Below are positions 8,825 to 17,789 of a stretch of DNA of 64,000 nt, in pieces. Position 1 is the first letter of the stretch; every line of letters begins with the position of its first letter. Source of the DNA: Halonotius aquaticus (lineage in GTDB: Archaea > Halobacteriota > Halobacteria > Halobacteriales > Haloferacaceae); contig NZ_QKNY01000004.1 in the NCBI RefSeq assembly GCF_003605575.1, positions 124,001 to 188,000 on the forward strand, written 5' to 3'. A program made the position numbers and the translations under genes. The notes under the pieces were generated by a model. That model ran no database searches. It saw only the letters and a list, made by a program, of their open reading frames with translations, and had not been told where the DNA came from.

Positions 8825-9529
8825 TCACGCCTCGTCGTCGACAAGCATCCACTCGTCGTCGCCGACTGACTCGATGACCTCGCGGCGATTCATCTCGTCG
8901 AGTACCTCATCGAGACGGTCGGGCTGGGCGATCTCCATTTCGATTCTATCGATCCCGTGGACGGCGGCGAGTTCCGCCCGGATCGCCTCCCGCGAAAACG
9001 TCTCGCTGTCGGCGTCGGCCATCACGCCGCTGATCAGATCGACCATATCCTCGATGAAGTTCCAGGGGTAGACGACCCATGTCCACTCGGCGAGGCGTTC
9101 GCCGACGAAATCGGGTTCAAACTCGCTGGTATCCAGCAGCTGGAGGGTCGCAGTGCGCACCTCGCCAACGTCGCGGTCGGTCACATACTCGTAGGCGCGG
9201 CTGATCGAGCCGCCGGTGTCGGCGATGTCGTCGATGATGAGCACGTCCTTGTCGGCGACACTGCCCTCCGGCAGCGGATAGCGTATCTCCGCGTCCGCGC
9301 CCTTCTCGGCCGCGCCGACGTAGTGTTCCATCTTCAGGCTCGTCAGGTCGTCGAGCCCGAGGAAATCACAGAGGCATCGCCCGGCAAACCAGCCGCCGCG
9401 GGCGAGGGCGACGACGATATCCGGCTCGAAGTCGGCTTCCTTCACCGCGGTACTCACGTCTCGACACAGCCCGTAGATGTACTCCCAGTTCGTGATCGTA
9501 CAATCGAAGTCTGCTGGGGGGCCGCTCAT
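8825..9529 (-). CDS. Phosphoribosyltransferase (nucleobase salvage type)
   Basis: A 234-residue type I PRTase. The PRPP-binding loop is DVLIIDDIADTGGS, with two acidic residues followed by the DTGGS phosphate loop. The N-terminal part holds DIVVALARGGWFAGR, the PPi loop. Such enzymes move ribose-5-phosphate from PRPP to a purine base. Residues about 175-234 form a short winged-helix-like C-terminal extension (SREAIRAELAAVHG, EVLDEMNRREVIE). The start at 9529 is fixed by a TATA-like box 27 bases upstream. It is divergent from a nucleobase deaminase-type gene, which fits a salvage role. The exact base is not predictable. Confidence 0.85.
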   Translation of the reverse strand: MSGPPADFDCTITNWEYIYGLCRDVSTAVKEADFEPDIVVALARGGWFAGRCLCDFLGLDDLTSLKMEHYVGAAEKGADAEIRYPLPEGSVADKDVLIIDDIADTGGSISRAYEYVTDRDVGEVRTATLQLLDTSEFEPDFVGERLAEWTWVVYPWNFIEDMVDLISGVMADADSETFSREAIRAELAAVHGIDRIEMEIAQPDRLDEVLDEMNRREVIESVGDDEWMLVDDEA

Positions 9530-9550
9530 CTTGTCTCGGCGTCGACCGCC

Positions 9551-9563
9551 GTGGTATATAAAA
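9551..9563 (-). promoter_or_regulatory. TATA-like box of the phosphoribosyltransferase gene
   Basis: The minus strand reads a TTTTATATACC element about 27 bases before the ATG at 9529, giving an essentially leaderless transcript. Confidence 0.55.
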
Positions 9564-9634
9564 CGCTCGTGAGGCCACAAGCGGTGTTCAGCGATCCCCA
9601 AACGTCCATTGCTGTCGCCGCCGTCTGTCTCGAT

Positions 9635-10144
9635 ATGTCCGTCATCCGCGTCGCCGATCCAACCGATCTTGATGCGACGACTCCCGGGCCGCCGTTTGCC
9701 GACTTCGATCACGAGAGCCATATCCGCCGTGCGCTGACGCTGGCCCGAGAGGCGGCCGACCGCGGCGACGAACCATTTGGCTCGGTGCTCGTTCAGGACG
9801 ACACCGTTGTCGCCGAAGCGAGAAACGCCGTTGTCACCGAAAACGACGTGGCTGAACATCCCGAACTCACGCTCGCTCGCCGGGCGGCCGCCGAGTTCGA
9901 CGAGCCTACCGACCTCGTGTTGTACACCTCAACTGAGCCGTGTCCGATGTGTGCCGGCGGGCTGTATCACGCCGGCGTGCGCGCGGTCGTGTATGCAACG
10001 AGTGCGGAACGGTTCGGCGAACTCCGGGACGCCGAGATGGTCTGTCCGTCGCCGACGGTCTTCGAGCGCGGCAGCGACTCGGTCGTCGTTGCCGGCCCGG
10101 TGCTGCCCGATGACGGCGACGCGGTACACCGGGAGTGTTGGTGA
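9635..10144 (+). CDS. Cytidine/deoxycytidylate deaminase-fold nucleobase deaminase
   Basis: A 169-residue zinc deaminase. The catalytic motif appears as EHPEL (zinc His followed by the proton-shuttling Glu; the usual HAE is HPE here) and PCPMC supplies the two zinc cysteines. This is the layout of guanine deaminase and tRNA-adenosine deaminase-like proteins. The start at 9635 (MSVIRVADPTD) is inside a much longer open frame that is only the shadow of the divergent PRTase gene. Pairing with that PRTase suggests purine-base salvage; substrate undetermined. Confidence 0.85.
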   Translation: MSVIRVADPTDLDATTPGPPFADFDHESHIRRALTLAREAADRGDEPFGSVLVQDDTVVAEARNAVVTENDVAEHPELTLARRAAAEFDEPTDLVLYTSTEPCPMCAGGLYHAGVRAVVYATSAERFGELRDAEMVCPSPTVFERGSDSVVVAGPVLPDDGDAVHRECW

Positions 10145-10197
10145 TCGACCGCCGGCTGGAACCCGGGGTTTGAACTCGTTGGTTCCGTAGGGTGGGT

Positions 10198-11115
10198 ATG
10201 GACACACGCCGCACGCTGCTCGTCGATGCCTTCACCGACGAACCCTTCGCCGGCAACGCCGCGGGGGTCGTCCCCGAGGCCGATGGGCTCTCGGCGACAC
10301 AGATGCAAGCGATCGCCCGCGAACTGTCGGCGAGTGAAACCGCCTTTCTCTCGACGACTGACGACGCCGACCGTCGGATCCGGTATTTCACGCCGACCCA
10401 GGAGGTCGATCTCTGTGGCCACGCAACGATCGCCAGCCACGCGTTGCTGGCGGCCGATGGGGCCATCGAGCCCGGCACCCACAGCTTAGAAACGAACGTT
10501 GGTGTCCTCGATATCGAACTCCAAGACGACGGCGTCGTCTGGATGACCCAATCCCGCCCTGAGGTCGAGACCGTCGAGGTTGACTACGACCGGGTGGCCG
10601 ACGCGCTCGGACTCGATCCCGCGACGCTCCGGGATGTCGGTGCCGACCTCCCGATCGCGCGGGCGACGACCGGCCTCCCCTTCCTCATCGTCCCGGTCAA
10701 CTTCCTCGAAGCACTCAGCGGCGTCCAGCCGGATCTGGCGGCGATCGAAGCCCTCGCCGACGAGTATGACGCGACCGGGATCTACGCCTTCACGTTCGAT
10801 ACCCTCGACGCAGAATCGACGTTGCACGCCCGGATGTTTGCCCCCGGGGCTGGCGTCGACGAAGATCCCGTGACCGGCACCGCAAGCGGTGCCTGCGGCG
10901 CGTATCTCGACGCCTACGAGGCCTTCGACGAGCTGCCGGACGACCTCAGATTTGAACAGGGGCATTTTGTCGACCGCGGCGGGATCGTCCGGGTCGATGT
11001 GGGCGTCGACGATCGTGGTCGCAAGGAGGTTCGGGTCGGCGGCGAGGCCGCTGTCGCCCTTGACGGGACACTCACGGTGCCACCCGCCGAGGACGACGAG
11101 ATCATCGAAGCCTGA
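10198..11115 (+). CDS. PhzF family isomerase/epimerase-like protein
   Basis: A 305-residue protein of the PhzF fold, two similar diaminopimelate-epimerase-like halves. Family marks are PFAGNAAGVV near residue 15, the catalytic Glu in SASETAFL near residue 48, DLCGHATIASHALL around residue 68-80, and DEDPVTGTASGACGAY near residue 220. The start at ATG 10198 is preferred to a GTG two codons earlier. Most archaeal PhzF proteins have no known substrate. Because the fold is shared with DapF, it deserves mention beside the missing dapF in the lysine cluster, but it has none of the paired Cys active site of DapF. Confidence 0.88.
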   Translation: MDTRRTLLVDAFTDEPFAGNAAGVVPEADGLSATQMQAIARELSASETAFLSTTDDADRRIRYFTPTQEVDLCGHATIASHALLAADGAIEPGTHSLETNVGVLDIELQDDGVVWMTQSRPEVETVEVDYDRVADALGLDPATLRDVGADLPIARATTGLPFLIVPVNFLEALSGVQPDLAAIEALADEYDATGIYAFTFDTLDAESTLHARMFAPGAGVDEDPVTGTASGACGAYLDAYEAFDELPDDLRFEQGHFVDRGGIVRVDVGVDDRGRKEVRVGGEAAVALDGTLTVPPAEDDEIIEA

Positions 11116-11171
11116 TTCCGCCGGCGCGGACGTGAATGGACGATCCTGAACTACCGGATCGAACACAACGG

Positions 11172-11199
11172 CTAAACGTCTTTCGCCGTTATGAGGTGG
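11172..11199 (+). promoter_or_regulatory. TATA-like box and purine-rich stretch before mfnA
   Basis: A gctaaac element is centred about 27 bases before ATG 11202, and GAGGTGG lies 3 bases before it. Both support 11202 rather than the in-frame ATG at 11136. Confidence 0.5.
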
Positions 11200-11201
11200 T
11201 A

Positions 11202-12287
11202 ATGCAGCGCGTACGGCAGCGGCAACCACAGGCGTTCGACCGGGTGCTCTCCTCGATGTGTACCGAGCCCCATCCTCGCGCTCACGAGGCTGCCGTCGAG
11301 TTCTTGGCGACAAATCCGGGCGATCCCGCGACCTACCAGACTGTCGCCGACCTCGAGACGGACGCCGTCGATCAGTTGGGCGAGATCGCTGGCCTCGACG
11401 ATGCCTACGGCTATGTCGCCAGCGGTGGCACCGAGGCCAACATTCAGGCCGTCCACGCCGCCCGCAATCTTGCCGACGGGGCACAGACGACTGGCGGCGA
11501 CACGCCGAACATCGTCGCCCCAACAAGCGTCCATTTCAGCGTGACCAAGGCCGCCGAAATGCTCGGCGTGGAACTCCGCACGGTTCCCGTCGACGACGAC
11601 TACCGCGCCGACCTCGACGCTGTCTCGGCGGCCGTCGACGACGACACCCTGCTGGTGATCGGCGTCGCCGGCTCAACCGAGTACGGTCGCGTTGATCCGA
11701 TCCCCGCGATGACTGACCTCGCCCACGATGCCGACGCGCGCATGCACGTCGACGCCTCGTGGGGTGGCTTCATCCTCCCGTTCACCGACTACGAATGGTC
11801 GTTTGCCGACGCGCCGATTGACTCGATGGCGATTGATCCCCACAAGTTCGGGCAGGCCGCCGTCCCGGCTGGCGGCCTCCTCGCCCGCGACCGCGAAACC
11901 GTCGATGCCCTCGCTGTCGATACGCCATATCTGGAAACCACGTCGCAGGCGACACTCACCGGCACCCGAAGCGGCGCTGGCGTCGCCGGCGCGGTCGCTG
12001 CGATGGACGAACTCTGGCCGGCGGGCTACCGCCAGCAGTACCACGACCAGCAGGCCAACGCCGAGTTTCTGGCCGAGGAATTTGTTGATCGCGGGATCAA
12101 TGTTGTCGAGCCGACGCTGCCGCTGGTGACGGCGTCGGTGTCGCCGGCGACGTTCGAGGCCCTGCGCGACGAAGAGTGGCGAATCGCCCGCACGGCCGAT
12201 GGCGACCTCCGGATCGTCTGTATGCCCCACGTGAGTCGGGCGTCGCTGGAGGCATTTCTCGCCGATCTGGATCGCGTGCGGTCGTAA
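11202..12287 (+). CDS. mfnA: PLP-dependent decarboxylase (L-aspartate/L-tyrosine decarboxylase, MfnA)
   Basis: A 361-residue group II decarboxylase. The PLP lysine is Lys215 in [10 protein letters not shown] and the PLP-ring Asp is Asp184 in [15 protein letters not shown] near residue 75-80 binds the cofactor phosphate. In methanogens MfnA makes tyramine; in haloarchaea the family is expected to act as aspartate 1-decarboxylase, giving beta-alanine for CoA. That substrate assignment is by family, not from this sequence. The start at 11202 is supported by promoter spacing and begins with the conserved [12 protein letters not shown] region soon after. Confidence 0.88.
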   Translation: MQRVRQRQPQAFDRVLSSMCTEPHPRAHEAAVEFLATNPGDPATYQTVADLETDAVDQLGEIAGLDDAYGYVASGGTEANIQAVHAARNLADGAQTTGGDTPNIVAPTSVHFSVTKAAEMLGVELRTVPVDDDYRADLDAVSAAVDDDTLLVIGVAGSTEYGRVDPIPAMTDLAHDADARMHVDASWGGFILPFTDYEWSFADAPIDSMAIDPHKFGQAAVPAGGLLARDRETVDALAVDTPYLETTSQATLTGTRSGAGVAGAVAAMDELWPAGYRQQYHDQQANAEFLAEEFVDRGINVVEPTLPLVTASVSPATFEALRDEEWRIARTADGDLRIVCMPHVSRASLEAFLADLDRVRS

Positions 12288-12369
12288 CACGAGCCAGTGT
12301 TGTTGTTGATGCCGAAAGCGACGCCGACGAATCAGCGGCTTTTAGGCTCTCATCGCCAACACGTAGCCA

Positions 12370-14511
12370 ATGAGTCACGAAGAGTTCCCAACCGACCGTC
12401 CCGCGGTGGTGACCTGCGGGCTGCCGTACGCAAACGGCGACCTGCACGTCGGCCATCTGCGAACCTACGTCGGCGGCGACGTGTATGCCCGCGCACTCGA
12501 AACGCTCGGCCAAGAGACCGCCTTTGTCTCCGGCTCGGACATGCACGGCACACCCGTCGCCGTCAACGCCGACAAGGAGGGTGTCTCTCCCGAGGAATTC
12601 GCCTTGGAGTGGCATGAAACCTACAAGGAGACGTTCCCGCAGTTCGACATCGAGTTCGACAACTACGGCCACACTCACGACGAGACGAACACCGAAACCA
12701 CCGAAGAGATCGTCCGCGAACTCGCCGCCAACGGCCACATCTACGAGAAGGAGATCATGGTGGCCTACGACCCCATCGAGGATCAGCATCTTCCGGATCG
12801 CTACGTCGAGGGCACCTGCCCGTACTGCGGCGAAACGGCCCGCGGCGACGAATGCGATGACGGCTGTCAACGCCATCTCGAACCCGGCGAGATCGAAGAT
12901 CCCGTCTCCTCGATCACCGGCAACCCTGCGGAGTACCACGAACGGACGCACAAGTTCTTCGAGGTCTCCGAATTTGCGGACTATCTCACCGAGTTCCTCG
13001 ACCGACTGGAAGGCACATCGAACGCCCAAAACCAGCCGCGGGAATGGATCGAATCCGGCCTCCAGGACTGGTGTATCACCCGTGATCTCGATTGGGGGAT
13101 CGACTACCCCGAGGACGCCCCCGACGCTGACGGCGACGATGCCGATGACCTCGTTCTGTACGTCTGGGTCGACGCGCCAATCGAGTATATCTCCTCGACG
13201 AAACAGTACACCGACCGCGTTGGCAGCGACACCTACGACTGGGAGCAGCCATGGAAAGACGACGGAGAGATCGTCCATGTGATCGGCCGCGACATCATCC
13301 AGCACCACGCCATCTTCTGGCCGGCGATGCTCAACGGCGCGGGCTACGTCGAGCCACGGGCGATCATGGCTTCCGGATTCGTCACCCTCGGCGGGAAAGG
13401 CTTCTCGACCAGCCGCGACCGTGCGGTCTGGGCCGACGAGTATCTCGATGAGGGGTTCCATCCTGACCTCCTGCGCTACTATCTCGCCACCAACGGCGGC
13501 TTCCAGCAGGACGTTGACTTCTCGTGGGACAAGTTCCGCGACCGCGTTAATACCGAACTTGTCGGGACGCTCGGCAACTTCGTCTACCGGTCGCTGCTGT
13601 TCGCCGCGCGCAACTACGGCGGCGCGCCCGACGCAACCGTCTCCGATGAAGTCGACGAGCGAATCAGCGAGGCCGTCGCCGACTTCGAGGCCGCGATCAA
13701 CGACTACTCGATCCGCAAGGCCGGCAACGCCGCCATCGACCTCGCACAGTTTGGCAACGAGTACATCCAGCGCAACGAGCCCTGGAAGCTCACTGATGAC
13801 GACCCCGAGCGCGCCGAACAGGTCATCTACGACTGCGTCCAACTCTCGAAGGCGCTGGCCGTCCTCTTCCAGCCGGTTGCCCCCGAGACCTGCCAGCGAC
13901 TCTGGGCCCAACTCGGTGAGGACGGCGATGTCGCCGACGCGACCGTTGCCGTTGCCCGTGAGGCCCCGCAGGGCGAGTTCGACGAGCCCGACGAACTGTT
14001 CGCCAAAATCGAGCCCGAACGCGTCGAAGAACTCAATGAAAAGCTCGAACAGCGCGTCGAGGCCGCGACCGACGACGAAGCGGATGATGACGACGCGGAC
14101 GACACAGACGATACCGACAACGATACCATGACCGACGACACCACTGACGCCGACACCGACGCACAGGCTGCCGACCTCGAATCCCTCACTGAGGAGCGAA
14201 TCAGCTTCGAGGACTTCCAAGACCTTGATATTCGAGTCGGCGAGATCATTGACGCCGAGGGCGTCGAAGACGCTGATAAACTCGCCAAGCTACAGGTCGA
14301 TATCGGCCACGAGGAACGCCAACTCGTTGCAGGGATCAAGCAACTCCACGACCTCAGCGACCTGCCGGGAACCCGCGTCATTATCGTCGCCAACCTCGAA
14401 AAAGCGGAGCTCTTCGGTGTCGAATCCAACGGCATGCTGCTGGCCGCTGGCGATGAGGCTGACTTGTTGACGACCCACGGCGACGCTCCGATCGGGACGC
14501 GAATTCAGTAG
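12370..14511 (+). CDS. metG: Methionyl-tRNA synthetase with C-terminal tRNA-binding domain
   Basis: A 713-residue class I synthetase charging tRNA-Met. The HIGH motif is HVGH at residues 26-29. A zinc knuckle has Cys150, Cys153, Cys162 and Cys166. The KMSKS loop is replaced by GFSTSR around residues 344-349. The anticodon-binding helical domain follows to about residue 570, then a strongly Asp-rich linker (about 585-605) and an EMAP/Trbp111-type tRNA-binding OB domain (about 612-713). A TATA-like cttttagg lies 27 bases before the ATG. The salt-adapted acidic linker is typical of haloarchaea. Confidence 0.95.
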   Translation: MSHEEFPTDRPAVVTCGLPYANGDLHVGHLRTYVGGDVYARALETLGQETAFVSGSDMHGTPVAVNADKEGVSPEEFALEWHETYKETFPQFDIEFDNYGHTHDETNTETTEEIVRELAANGHIYEKEIMVAYDPIEDQHLPDRYVEGTCPYCGETARGDECDDGCQRHLEPGEIEDPVSSITGNPAEYHERTHKFFEVSEFADYLTEFLDRLEGTSNAQNQPREWIESGLQDWCITRDLDWGIDYPEDAPDADGDDADDLVLYVWVDAPIEYISSTKQYTDRVGSDTYDWEQPWKDDGEIVHVIGRDIIQHHAIFWPAMLNGAGYVEPRAIMASGFVTLGGKGFSTSRDRAVWADEYLDEGFHPDLLRYYLATNGGFQQDVDFSWDKFRDRVNTELVGTLGNFVYRSLLFAARNYGGAPDATVSDEVDERISEAVADFEAAINDYSIRKAGNAAIDLAQFGNEYIQRNEPWKLTDDDPERAEQVIYDCVQLSKALAVLFQPVAPETCQRLWAQLGEDGDVADATVAVAREAPQGEFDEPDELFAKIEPERVEELNEKLEQRVEAATDDEADDDDADDTDDTDNDTMTDDTTDADTDAQAADLESLTEERISFEDFQDLDIRVGEIIDAEGVEDADKLAKLQVDIGHEERQLVAGIKQLHDLSDLPGTRVIIVANLEKAELFGVESNGMLLAAGDEADLLTTHGDAPIGTRIQ

Positions 14512-14589
14512 CAGTCGGGCGACAGCGTCGCAATAGTAGGCTTTTCATAGCGGTGGCCCGTGGGACGGCTATACAGCCGCTGCCATCCC

Positions 14590-16044
14590 ATGGATTCCGA
14601 TACCGACGTGTCGAACACCGTCCTCATCACGGTCGACTCGCTGCGCGCCGACGCCATCAGCCCCTACGGCGAGGTCGGCCAGACGCCAACGCTGGCGTCG
14701 CTGGCTGATCGGGGGACGGTCTTCGAGAACGCCTTTGCAACCGGCAACTGGACGCCGTTTTCGTTTCCCTCGATGCTTGCCTCACGGCCGGTGTTCGCTG
14801 ACAGCGGCCGCATCGGCGTCGAGGACTCGCCGACGCTGCCGCGCGTCCTCGCCGACGCTGACATCGCCACCGGCGGGTACAACGCCGCCAACGGCTTTCT
14901 GACCTCGCATTGGGGGTACGACGACGGCTTCGATGAGTTCGAACCCTTCGTCGCCAGCGTCGGATCGAGCATCTACAGCCGGTATCTCGCGACCCACCCG
15001 ACACTTGAGGCGTGGGTACAGTTGGCAACCTCGCCGATTCGCCGCGTCAAATCGTGGCTCAGCGGCGACGCCGACGACCGACCCTTCCTCGATACCTCTC
15101 GCATGTTCGATATCGAGCAGGGCGCAACCGAGTTCATCGAGGCCCGCGAGGACGACGACCAGCCGTTTTTCCTGTGGATCCACTACATGGATCCCCACAC
15201 GCCGTACGTCCCTGCCCCCCGATATATCCGCGCGGTCTCCGATGACACGGTTGGCACCCACCGCATGCTGCGGGCCCACGCCCGTACCGCGTTCGGGTTG
15301 GAGGTCGGCCCGCAGACTCTAGACGACCTCCGCATGTTGTACCAAGCTGCCGTCACCCAGGTTGACGCCAGTATCGGTCGCCTGCTGGAGACGCTGTCGG
15401 AAACCGGCCACGACGACGATACCGCCGTCATCGTCGCCGGCGACCACGGCGAAGAGTTCCAGGAACACGGCCATCTCGCCCACTACCCAAAGCTCTACGA
15501 TGAACTGATCACCGTGCCACTCATCGTCGACCTCCCTGGCAGCGACGCCCGCCGAATCGACCAGCCTGTAGGGCTTGACGCGCTCCCGCCGACGATCGCC
15601 GACTGCTTCGGGGTTGCGGCCCCCGACGCGTGGACTGGCGAGTCGCTGCTGCCGACCGTTCGGGATGGGGCGGCTCCAGCTGACACGCCGATCGTCTCGG
15701 TCGCCGTCCGCGGCGAGGAGGTCACCACCCAGCCGATCCCGCGATCGCTTGACGACGGTGATCTCTTGGTCAGTGTCCGCGATGAGCGGTGGATCTATAT
15801 CGAGAACACTGAAACCGGCGAGATCGAACTCTACGACCGACAGCGGGATCCAACCCAGCAGGATGATATGGTCGCTCAGCAGGGTGATTTGGCTGCCGAC
15901 GCCCAGCAGGCATACGACCGGTTCGGCGAGCTCGCCGCCGAACACGCCGCGATGCTGTCGGCCGCAGCCGACGCCGACACCACCGACGACGACGCTGTCG
16001 ACGAGGAACTCGAAACACGACTCGCCGCGCTGGGGTACAAATAG
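14590..16044 (+). CDS. Sulfatase/alkaline-phosphatase superfamily protein
   Basis: A 484-residue protein. Metal-site marks are VDSLRAD (Asp16) near the N-terminus, WIHYMDPHTPY in the middle and AGDHGEEFQEHG near residue 282. The usual C/S-x-P-x-R nucleophile motif is not intact: the region reads NWTPFSFPSM (Thr55, Ser58, Ser61), so classic formylglycine chemistry is doubtful and a Thr/Ser-based phospho- or sulfo-transfer is possible. Start 14590 gives the conserved VLITVDS at the right place; the frame opens at 14560. The next gene, GtrA, begins on the base after its stop, suggesting surface glycan or lipid modification. Confidence 0.82.
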   Translation: MDSDTDVSNTVLITVDSLRADAISPYGEVGQTPTLASLADRGTVFENAFATGNWTPFSFPSMLASRPVFADSGRIGVEDSPTLPRVLADADIATGGYNAANGFLTSHWGYDDGFDEFEPFVASVGSSIYSRYLATHPTLEAWVQLATSPIRRVKSWLSGDADDRPFLDTSRMFDIEQGATEFIEAREDDDQPFFLWIHYMDPHTPYVPAPRYIRAVSDDTVGTHRMLRAHARTAFGLEVGPQTLDDLRMLYQAAVTQVDASIGRLLETLSETGHDDDTAVIVAGDHGEEFQEHGHLAHYPKLYDELITVPLIVDLPGSDARRIDQPVGLDALPPTIADCFGVAAPDAWTGESLLPTVRDGAAPADTPIVSVAVRGEEVTTQPIPRSLDDGDLLVSVRDERWIYIENTETGEIELYDRQRDPTQQDDMVAQQGDLAADAQQAYDRFGELAAEHAAMLSAAADADTTDDDAVDEELETRLAALGYK

Positions 16045-16467
16045 GTGCTTCGTTCGTTTCTCCGTGCCCTCCTGTATGGCCCGCTGGCCGTCCAGCTTCG
16101 GCGGTTTGTCGCTGTCGGCGCGTTCACTGCTGGCATCCAGATGGCGTTGCTGTGGCTCTTTGTCGACAGCGCTGGGGTGAACTATCTGTTGGGGGCGACA
16201 ATCGCCATCGAGATCACGATCATCCTCTCGTATATTCTCAACAATGCCTGGACGTTTCAGGACTCACAGAACACCGGCCGGGTCGACTACCTCGTCGGGC
16301 TGCTGAAAACAAACATCGTCCGCGGGACGGCGATCCCACTGCAGTTGGCCATCCTCTACGCACTCGTTGAGTGGCTCGGGCTGCTGTATCTTGTCGGCAA
16401 CGCCGTCGCCATCCTCATCAGCGGGCTGTATCGGTACGTGCTTGATGCGAAATGGACGTGGGGCTGA
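16045..16467 (+). CDS. GtrA family membrane protein
   Basis: A 140-residue integral membrane protein with four predicted helices and the GtrA marks FVAVGAFTAG near residue 20, LSYILNNAWTF in the middle and RYVLDAKWTWG at the end. GtrA-like proteins are thought to help move lipid-linked sugars across the membrane. The GTG start immediately follows the sulfatase stop, so the two are co-translated. A role in envelope glycoconjugates is inferred from this pairing. Confidence 0.85.
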   Translation: MLRSFLRALLYGPLAVQLRRFVAVGAFTAGIQMALLWLFVDSAGVNYLLGATIAIEITIILSYILNNAWTFQDSQNTGRVDYLVGLLKTNIVRGTAIPLQLAILYALVEWLGLLYLVGNAVAILISGLYRYVLDAKWTWG

Positions 16468-16476
16468 GATGGCTGC

Positions 16477-17178
16477 TCAAAACGGCAGCCGCGGCTCCAG
16501 TCGCGTTACCAGATCACGCACGGCATTTTGTTTGTAGTAGCCGACCGCCGAGATCGTGATGATGAGCCCGACAAGTGCTATGCCTTCGGTGAACCGCCCG
16601 CTGGCGAACTCACCGCCCGCGTAGACGGTGATGACGTACGCCGGGAGCCGGCCGACCGCGATGACGGCCAGAAACGTCCGGAGTCGCCAGGTCGTCAGCC
16701 CGCTCAGAAAGCAGATCGCATCATCAGGCAACCCGGGAATGATGACGAACGCAAACAGGCCGGGCGCACCGACCCGCTCGACAAAGGCGTCGAACCGATC
16801 GATCACGTCGTCGGCGATGACCCGCTCGACAAACGATCGGCCGTACCGCTTGGCGAGGCTGAAGGCGATCGCGCTGCCGATCAGCACCCCTGTCAGGCTG
16901 TAGATCGTCCCATAGACCGGCCCGAAGAGGTAGCCGGCAACGAGGGCGACGACCTGTCCGGGGATCGGCGCGAGGACGACCTGAGCGGCTTGCAGGAACA
17001 CAAACACCAACGGTGCGAAGATGCCGAAGCCGGCGATCCACGCCCGGAGGGCTTGGGCATTGAACACGAAGGGGGCATACCGACGGGCTCCAACGTAGAG
17101 GCCGACAAACGCGGCGATGACGGCGACGATAAGCAGGAGCGTCCGCCATCGATCCGCCCGCGAGGCAAACACCTTCAT
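16477..17178 (-). CDS. TVP38/TMEM64 (VTT domain) membrane protein
   Basis: A 233-residue protein with about six membrane segments. The VTT core contains APIPGQVVALVAGYLFGPVY and the RYGRSFVERV stretch, followed by PGLPDDAICFLSGL. VTT/DedA-type proteins are implicated in lipid scrambling and membrane homeostasis; the exact role in haloarchaea is not known. It is convergent with GtrA (nine-base gap) and divergent from the CheY-like gene. Confidence 0.85.
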   Translation of the reverse strand: MKVFASRADRWRTLLLIVAVIAAFVGLYVGARRYAPFVFNAQALRAWIAGFGIFAPLVFVFLQAAQVVLAPIPGQVVALVAGYLFGPVYGTIYSLTGVLIGSAIAFSLAKRYGRSFVERVIADDVIDRFDAFVERVGAPGLFAFVIIPGLPDDAICFLSGLTTWRLRTFLAVIAVGRLPAYVITVYAGGEFASGRFTEGIALVGLIITISAVGYYKQNAVRDLVTRLEPRLPF

Positions 17179-17330
17179 CTGCTCACAGGTGATGCCGGGA
17201 GATGCTTGAACCTACCCGTTTTTGTTGTCGACCGCGCTGTTTTTCGCGTCAACTGAACAGTCAGGCTGACCATCCCGAAACCGACGGCCCAGAGACCAAC
17301 TGTTATGCGCGCGCCGTCCGTACAGTGGCT

Positions 17331-17705
17331 ATGCCACCCCGAGCAGTTGTTGTTGATGACTCCGCGTTTCAGCGGACGGTCGTCTCCGAGGCGATCGACG
17401 ACCACGTCGAGATCGTCGGTACCGCCGAAAACGGCCGTGAGGCGATCAAGGTCTTTGCTGAGACCGAACCGGATCTGCTGACGATGGATATCATGATGCC
17501 GAAACTCAACGGGATCGAGGCGCTTTCGGCGATCAAAGACCGGTCGCCGTCGACAACCGTTGTCATGGTCACCAGCGTCTCTCAAACCGAGAAGATGCGA
17601 CAGGCCGCGAAAGCCGGCGCCGACGGCTACGTGACAAAACCCTTCGAAGGCCCGGAGCTAACCGCCGAACTCGACGACGCACTCGACGGATCGTTGGCCG
17701 GCTGA
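17331..17705 (+). CDS. CheY-like single-domain response regulator
   Basis: A 124-residue receiver domain with all key residues: acidic pair Asp9/Asp10, phospho-acceptor Asp53 (LTMDIMMPKLNG), Thr81 and Lys103 (VTKPF). There is no output domain, so it should signal by docking, as CheY does. No chemotaxis genes lie nearby, so its kinase is unknown. The start at 17331 (MPPRAVVVDDSA) is chosen over an upstream frame extension of low-complexity sequence. Confidence 0.88.
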   Translation: MPPRAVVVDDSAFQRTVVSEAIDDHVEIVGTAENGREAIKVFAETEPDLLTMDIMMPKLNGIEALSAIKDRSPSTTVVMVTSVSQTEKMRQAAKAGADGYVTKPFEGPELTAELDDALDGSLAG

Positions 17706-17758
17706 GTCACGATCATTCCAGTCCGCCGGCAGGCGTCGTTGACGGGCGGATCGTGGGG

Positions 17759-17768
17759 CTTTTTTAAG
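17759..17768 (+). promoter_or_regulatory. TATA-like box of pyk
   Basis: A cttttttaag element lies about 26 bases before ATG 17790, as for a leaderless haloarchaeal transcript. Confidence 0.6.
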
Positions 17769-17789
17769 CCGCCTGACGTACGCCGAGCC

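Noticed and set aside
7863-9071. 402-codon plus-strand frame over UPF0179 and DUF5820
   Set aside because: Arg/Ser-rich shadow crossing two real minus-strand genes.
10198-11115. PhzF-like protein as a replacement for DapF
   Set aside because: Same overall fold, but the DapF cysteine pair is absent and the PhzF motifs are intact; too distant from the operon to argue replacement.
12097-14220. Long 707-codon minus-strand frame opposite metG
   Set aside because: Val/Gly/Asp-rich antisense shadow of a clear MetRS gene; typical in GC-rich haloarchaeal DNA.
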